Shown here: one piece after another, positions 6,083-8,516 of the stretch | Position numbering within the stretch: the first letter of the stretch is position 1 | Layout of the letters: every line of letters begins with the position of its first letter | Assembly (NCBI GenBank): GCA_002365175.1 | Contig: DEZK01000020.1 | Span: forward strand, 1-8,516 | DNA from: Raskinella chloraquaticus (SeqCode) | GTDB taxonomy: Bacteria > Pseudomonadota > Alphaproteobacteria > Rhizobiales > UBA4765 | Length of the DNA: 8,516 nt | Reading direction: 5' to 3' | Notes under the pieces: model-generated | Told to the model about the DNA's origin: nothing | Seen by the model: only the letters and a program-made list of their open reading frames with translations | Databases searched by the model: none | Translations under genes and position numbers: made by a program

Positions 6083-6357
6083 TATGCGTGCTCCTGCGAA
6101 ATGAGTCTGAATAGAAATAGATCGACCCTAGATATCATCACGCGCACGGATTGGCACTCATTGGGGCGATGAATTTCCCGTCATCACGCGTCGACGGCGC
6201 GAGGCTCATCATCATGGGACAAATAGATCGAGCCACCGCTTTGAGTCGATTAATGAATTTTTTCTAACCGCAATGTTTTTCAAGCACCTTGCATTAACCG
6301 CGTGTCCAGAGTAGGACACAGCTTGTCCCCGCACATTCATCGCAAGGAAGGCCTCCC
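6083..6357. promoter_or_regulatory. Divergent NYN / rpoZ regulatory region
   Basis: This 275-base A+T-rich gap must contain promoters for the NYN gene (leftward) and rpoZ (rightward). A weak rightward candidate is TTGAGT at 6241-6246, 17 bases, then CTAACC at 6264-6269. TAACCGC occurs twice, at 6265-6271 and 6295-6301, exactly 30 bases apart. A 17-codon reading frame at 6214-6267 and the hairpin-forming leader at 6302-6328 are described separately. I see no RNA gene or mobile element remnant. AAGGAAGG at 6344-6351, six bases before the ATG, is a strong rpoZ ribosome binding site. Confidence 0.45.
6302..6328 (+). promoter_or_regulatory. Alternative hairpins in the rpoZ leader
   Basis: Three short arms overlap in pairing potential. 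GTGTCC (6302-6307) pairs perfectly with GGACAC (6314-6319) across a six-base loop. The middle arm GGACA (6314-6318) also pairs perfectly with TGTCC (6324-6328) across a five-base loop. The two hairpins cannot form together. The element ends 15 bases before the rpoZ Shine-Dalgarno sequence. The stems are only 5-6 bp, so they could be chance or a DNA-level operator rather than an RNA switch. Confidence 0.35.
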
Positions 6358-6750
6358 ATGGCGCGCGTTACTGTCGAAGATTGCATCGACAAGGTCGAAA
6401 ACCGCTTTGAGCTGGTGCTTTTGGCGGCCCATCGCGCCCGTACCCTGGCATCGGGCTCGGCTTTGCTGGTCGACCGCGACAATGACAAGAATCCGGTGGT
6501 TGCCTTGCGCGAGATCGCCGATGAACATCTGCGCCCGACCGATTTGCGCGAAGAGTTGATTCATTCGTTGCAAAAATACGTTGAAGTCGATGAGCCGGAA
6601 CCCGAAATCGTGCCGCTGCTTGCTGGTGGCAGCAAGGGTGATGATCCCGATATCGCTTTTGATCGCATGAGCGAGGAAGATCTGCTGCGCGGTCTGGAAA
6701 ATCTGGTGGCACCCGAAGCCTCCTCCAGCGATGATGATGAGCGCGAATAA
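6358..6750 (+). CDS. rpoZ: DNA-directed RNA polymerase subunit omega
   Basis: Omega helps assemble RNA polymerase by holding the beta' subunit, and with beta' it forms a ppGpp-binding site in studied proteobacteria. The 130-residue protein begins MARVTVEDCIDKVENRFELV followed by LAAHRARTLASG, the standard omega signature, and continues with KNPVVALREIADEHL. The C-terminal part from about residue 75 is acidic and variable, ending in SSSDDDERE, as in longer alphaproteobacterial omegas. AAGGAAGG six bases before ATG 6358 fixes the start. The last codons overlap the start of the acetyltransferase gene: the three Asp codons (GAT GAT GAT) read in the +2 frame as ATG ATG ATG. Rel is encoded next but one, fitting a stringent-response cluster. 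Confidence 0.97.
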   Translation: MARVTVEDCIDKVENRFELVLLAAHRARTLASGSALLVDRDNDKNPVVALREIADEHLRPTDLREELIHSLQKYVEVDEPEPEIVPLLAGGSKGDDPDIAFDRMSEEDLLRGLENLVAPEASSSDDDERE

Positions 6751-7213
6751 TCCGCTCTCGCCGGAACATTTTCCCGGTGTCACCTTCGATCTGACGGACG
6801 CCCCCGACCGCGCTGACATCAGCCTCGTCGAGGAAAATCTCATATTGTTCAATGAAAAGGGCTCGCTTGCCTACGACAAGCGTCCTTTATGCATCTTCGT
6901 GCGCAACGAGACGGGCAGGACGCTCGGCGGTGTCACGGGATACACCAATTGGGGTGCACTTTACCTCGATTGTTTCTGGCTTCCCGAAGAAATCAGGTCG
7001 ATCGGCGGGGCAGGCTCGCACATTCTCGACATGGCGGAAACGGAAGCCCGCAAACGTGGCTGTTCCCAGGCGCGTCTTTATACTTATTCGTTCCAGGCGC
7101 CCGCGTTTTACATCGCTCGCGGCTATGAAATATTTGGCGAACTGCCAGATTATCCACCGGGTCATTCTCAGATTTGGTTCAAAAAATCGCTATGTGAACG
7201 CAATGCGCAATAG
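6731..7213 (+). CDS. GNAT family N-acetyltransferase
   Basis: This protein probably transfers acetyl from acetyl-CoA to an amine; the substrate cannot be told. The 160-residue reading frame has a GNAT layout: TLGGVTGYTNWGALYLDCFW at about 64-83 (strands 3-4), LPEEIRSIGGAGSHILDMAE at about 84-103 (motif A, with R-x-x-G-x-A for the CoA pyrophosphate, then the helix) and RKRGCSQARLYTYSFQAPAF. FYIARGYEIFGELPDYPPGH near the C-terminus is the typical last part. The start is one of three consecutive ATGs at 6731, 6734 and 6737, all within rpoZ; 20 bases overlap if the first is used. No Shine-Dalgarno sequence is apparent, so translation is probably coupled to rpoZ. A hairpin follows 10 bases after the stop. 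Confidence 0.9.
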   Translation: MMMSANNPLSPEHFPGVTFDLTDAPDRADISLVEENLILFNEKGSLAYDKRPLCIFVRNETGRTLGGVTGYTNWGALYLDCFWLPEEIRSIGGAGSHILDMAETEARKRGCSQARLYTYSFQAPAFYIARGYEIFGELPDYPPGHSQIWFKKSLCERNAQ

Positions 7214-7222
7214 TGATGCAGT

Positions 7223-7243
7223 GCTGTAAGTTTTCCTTGCAGC
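7223..7243 (+). terminator. Stem-loop after the GNAT gene, possible weak terminator
   Basis: GCTGTAAG (7223-7230) and CTTGCAGC (7236-7243) form an eight-base-pair stem with one G-U wobble and a five-base TTTTC loop. It begins 10 bases after the acetyltransferase stop codon. The downstream sequence CTTGCCTTGTC is not a T-run, so a canonical intrinsic terminator is not supported. It could attenuate read-through into rel or protect a 3' end. Confidence 0.35.
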
Positions 7244-7248
7244 CTTGC

Positions 7249-7276
7249 CTTGTCGGATAGCATTCTGACGAATATT
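7249..7276 (+). promoter_or_regulatory. Candidate promoter for rel
   Basis: CTTGTC at 7249-7254 and AATATT at 7271-7276 are 16 bases apart, close to the alphaproteobacterial sigma-70 pattern CTTGAC and TATATT-like. Transcription would begin near 7283 and give a leader of about 26 bases. It lies between the stem-loop and the rel start, so rel could have its own promoter in addition to read-through from rpoZ. The spacing is one base short of ideal, so support is weak. Confidence 0.3.
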
Positions 7277-7308
7277 TCTGTGATTTGGCGGCAAAGGCAG
7301 TAACGCAC

Positions 7309-8516
7309 ATGATGCGTCAGTTCGAACTCGTGGAACGGGTGACGCGCTACAATCCCGATGTCGACGAAAACATCCTGAACAAGGCCTATGTCTACGCCAT
7401 GAAGGCGCATGGCAATCAGACGCGCGCATCGGGCGATCCCTATTTCACACACCCGCTCGAAGTCGCCGCCATCCTGACGGATCTGAAGGTCGACACCTCG
7501 ACCATCGTCGCTGCCCTGCTTCATGATGTGATCGAGGATACGAGCGTAACCCGCGAGGAGGTCGAACGTCTGTTCGGTCATGACATCGCGGAGCTGGTCG
7601 CCGGCCTCACCAAGCTCAAAAAGCTTGACCTTGTGGTCAAGGAGGCAGCCCAGGCGGAAAATCTGCGCAAGCTGCTGCTCGCCATCGTCTCTGATATCCG
7701 CGTCCTTCTGGTGAAATTGGCGGACCGCCTGCACAACATGCGCACGCTTCATTATGTGAAGCCGGAAAAGCGCCAGCGTATCGCTGAGGAAACCAACGAT
7801 ATCTACGCCCCTTTGGCCGGCCGCATGGGCATGCAGGCGATGCGGGAGGAACTTGAAGACCTCGCGTTCAAAACACTGTCCCCGGAAAAGCATCAGCTCA
7901 TCGTCGAGCGCTTGGAAGCCCTGCGCCACAAGCTCGATCATATGGGGGTATCGCGGGTCGGCAATGGCGACTTCGTGGCGACCATCGAGCGCGAGATTGA
8001 AGCCACCTTGCGCAACAAGGCGATCGATGCCCGGGTGAGCGGACGTCAGAAGGCGCCATACTCGATCCATCGCAAGACGGAACGCAAGGCGATTGAATTC
8101 GAACAGCTTTCCGACATCTATGGTTTTCGCGTGGTGGTCGAGACGGTAGAGGATTGTTATCGCGCGCTCGGCGCCCTGCACACCGCATATTCGGTCGTGC
8201 CGGGGCGCATCAAGGATTACATCTCAACTCCCAAATCGAATGATTACCGCTCGATCCATACCACCGTCATCGGCCCGGGTGGCCAGCGGATCGAAATGCA
8301 GATCCGCACGAAGGACATGAACCTGATCGCCGAATACGGCATTGCCGCCCACGCGCTTTACAAGGACGGTTCATTTGTCGCCCGCGATGAGCAGGGCCAT
8401 GTCAGGCTGTCGGCGGAGAGCCGCGCCTATGAATGGTTGCGTCGAACGGTCGAGCGTCTGGCGGTGGGCTCATCGCCGGAAGAATTCCTCGAACACACCA
8501 AGCTTGAGCTGTTCCA
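7309..8516 (+). CDS. rel: Bifunctional (p)ppGpp synthetase/hydrolase (RSH, Rel/SpoT), C-terminus outside window
   Basis: Rel makes and degrades the alarmone (p)ppGpp during starvation. The frame stays open from ATG 7309 to the window end (402 residues). The hydrolase HD domain has His48 (YFTHPLEV), His72-Asp73 with Glu76-Asp77 (ALLHDVIEDT), and Asp139 and Asn143 (KLADRLHNM). The synthetase domain has Asp269 (LSDIYGFRV), the substrate-loop motif RIKD at 300-303 followed by YISTPKSNDYRSIHTT, and Glu329 in IEMQIRT. RIKD is the RXKD class of bifunctional enzymes, not the EXDD class of synthetase-only RelA. Both activities are therefore expected. The TGS and ACT regulatory domains would follow to the right. 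The start is 7309 or the adjacent ATG 7312; AAAGG upstream is somewhat distant. Confidence 0.97.
   Translation, partial: MMRQFELVERVTRYNPDVDENILNKAYVYAMKAHGNQTRASGDPYFTHPLEVAAILTDLKVDTSTIVAALLHDVIEDTSVTREEVERLFGHDIAELVAGLTKLKKLDLVVKEAAQAENLRKLLLAIVSDIRVLLVKLADRLHNMRTLHYVKPEKRQRIAEETNDIYAPLAGRMGMQAMREELEDLAFKTLSPEKHQLIVERLEALRHKLDHMGVSRVGNGDFVATIEREIEATLRNKAIDARVSGRQKAPYSIHRKTERKAIEFEQLSDIYGFRVVVETVEDCYRALGALHTAYSVVPGRIKDYISTPKSNDYRSIHTTVIGPGGQRIEMQIRTKDMNLIAEYGIAAHALYKDGSFVARDEQGHVRLSAESRAYEWLRRTVERLAVGSSPEEFLEHTKLELF

Noticed and set aside
6101..6172. Short frame MSLNRNRSTLDIITRT... of about 23 codons
   Set aside because: No ribosome binding site precedes it, and it begins beside the promoter region of the divergent NYN gene.
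6293..6302. ATTAACCGCG as a CtrA-type half-site
   Set aside because: Only one TTAACC-like half-site is present; the paired TTAA-N7-TTAA arrangement is absent.
7168..8181. Open frame of 337 codons on the minus strand
   Set aside because: It lies opposite the rel gene, whose HD and synthetase motifs are unmistakable. It has no recognisable domain.

Overview
The window reads as core chromosome of an alphaproteobacterium, most likely of the order Hyphomicrobiales (Rhizobiales). The protein sequences point there: a long RSH-type (p)ppGpp enzyme beginning MMRQ, a LabA/NYN protein divergent from rpoZ, and a family 5 uracil-DNA glycosylase with an HCSRYNTNTGRLT motif. The gene order slt < > dapA-smpB ... 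rpoZ-rel, which I recall as typical of this order, agrees. Coding sequence is GC-rich. I cannot name a genus. No CRISPR array, insertion sequence, phage gene, tRNA or rRNA is visible.

Layout. (1) Bases 1-1823, minus strand: a soluble lytic transglycosylase, cut off at the left edge just after its catalytic motifs. (2) Bases 1824-2039: a divergent promoter region with a near-perfect long inverted repeat. (3) Bases 2040-4799, plus strand: a tight run of dapA, smpB, an atypical BCP/PrxQ-like peroxiredoxin and a multi-spanning membrane protein with duplicated halves. (4) Bases 4796-6082, minus strand: a NYN-domain nuclease-like gene followed in the same reading frame by a family 5 (UDGb) uracil-DNA glycosylase. 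The glycosylase converges on the membrane protein gene, and their stop codons share the palindrome TTAA. (5) Bases 6083-6357: a divergent regulatory region with a three-arm, mutually exclusive hairpin just upstream of rpoZ. (6) Bases 6358-8516, plus strand: rpoZ, a GNAT acetyltransferase whose start codons lie inside the end of rpoZ, and the 5' two-thirds or so of the bifunctional (p)ppGpp synthetase/hydrolase gene, cut at the right edge.

How the genes relate. The window groups envelope and lysine/diaminopimelate metabolism (transglycosylase, DapA), ribosome rescue (SmpB), peroxide defence, DNA/RNA maintenance (UDG, NYN) and the stringent response (RNA polymerase omega and Rel). Omega and Rel are functionally linked because omega forms part of a ppGpp-binding site on RNA polymerase. 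The GNAT gene between them is the least expected member.

I do not see a clearly new multi-gene system. The observations most worth checking are the slt/dapA inverted repeat, the switch-like rpoZ leader, the overlapping GNAT gene in the stringent-response cluster, the altered peroxiredoxin active-site loop and the internally duplicated membrane protein. Both edge genes (slt and rel) are incomplete only because the window ends there.
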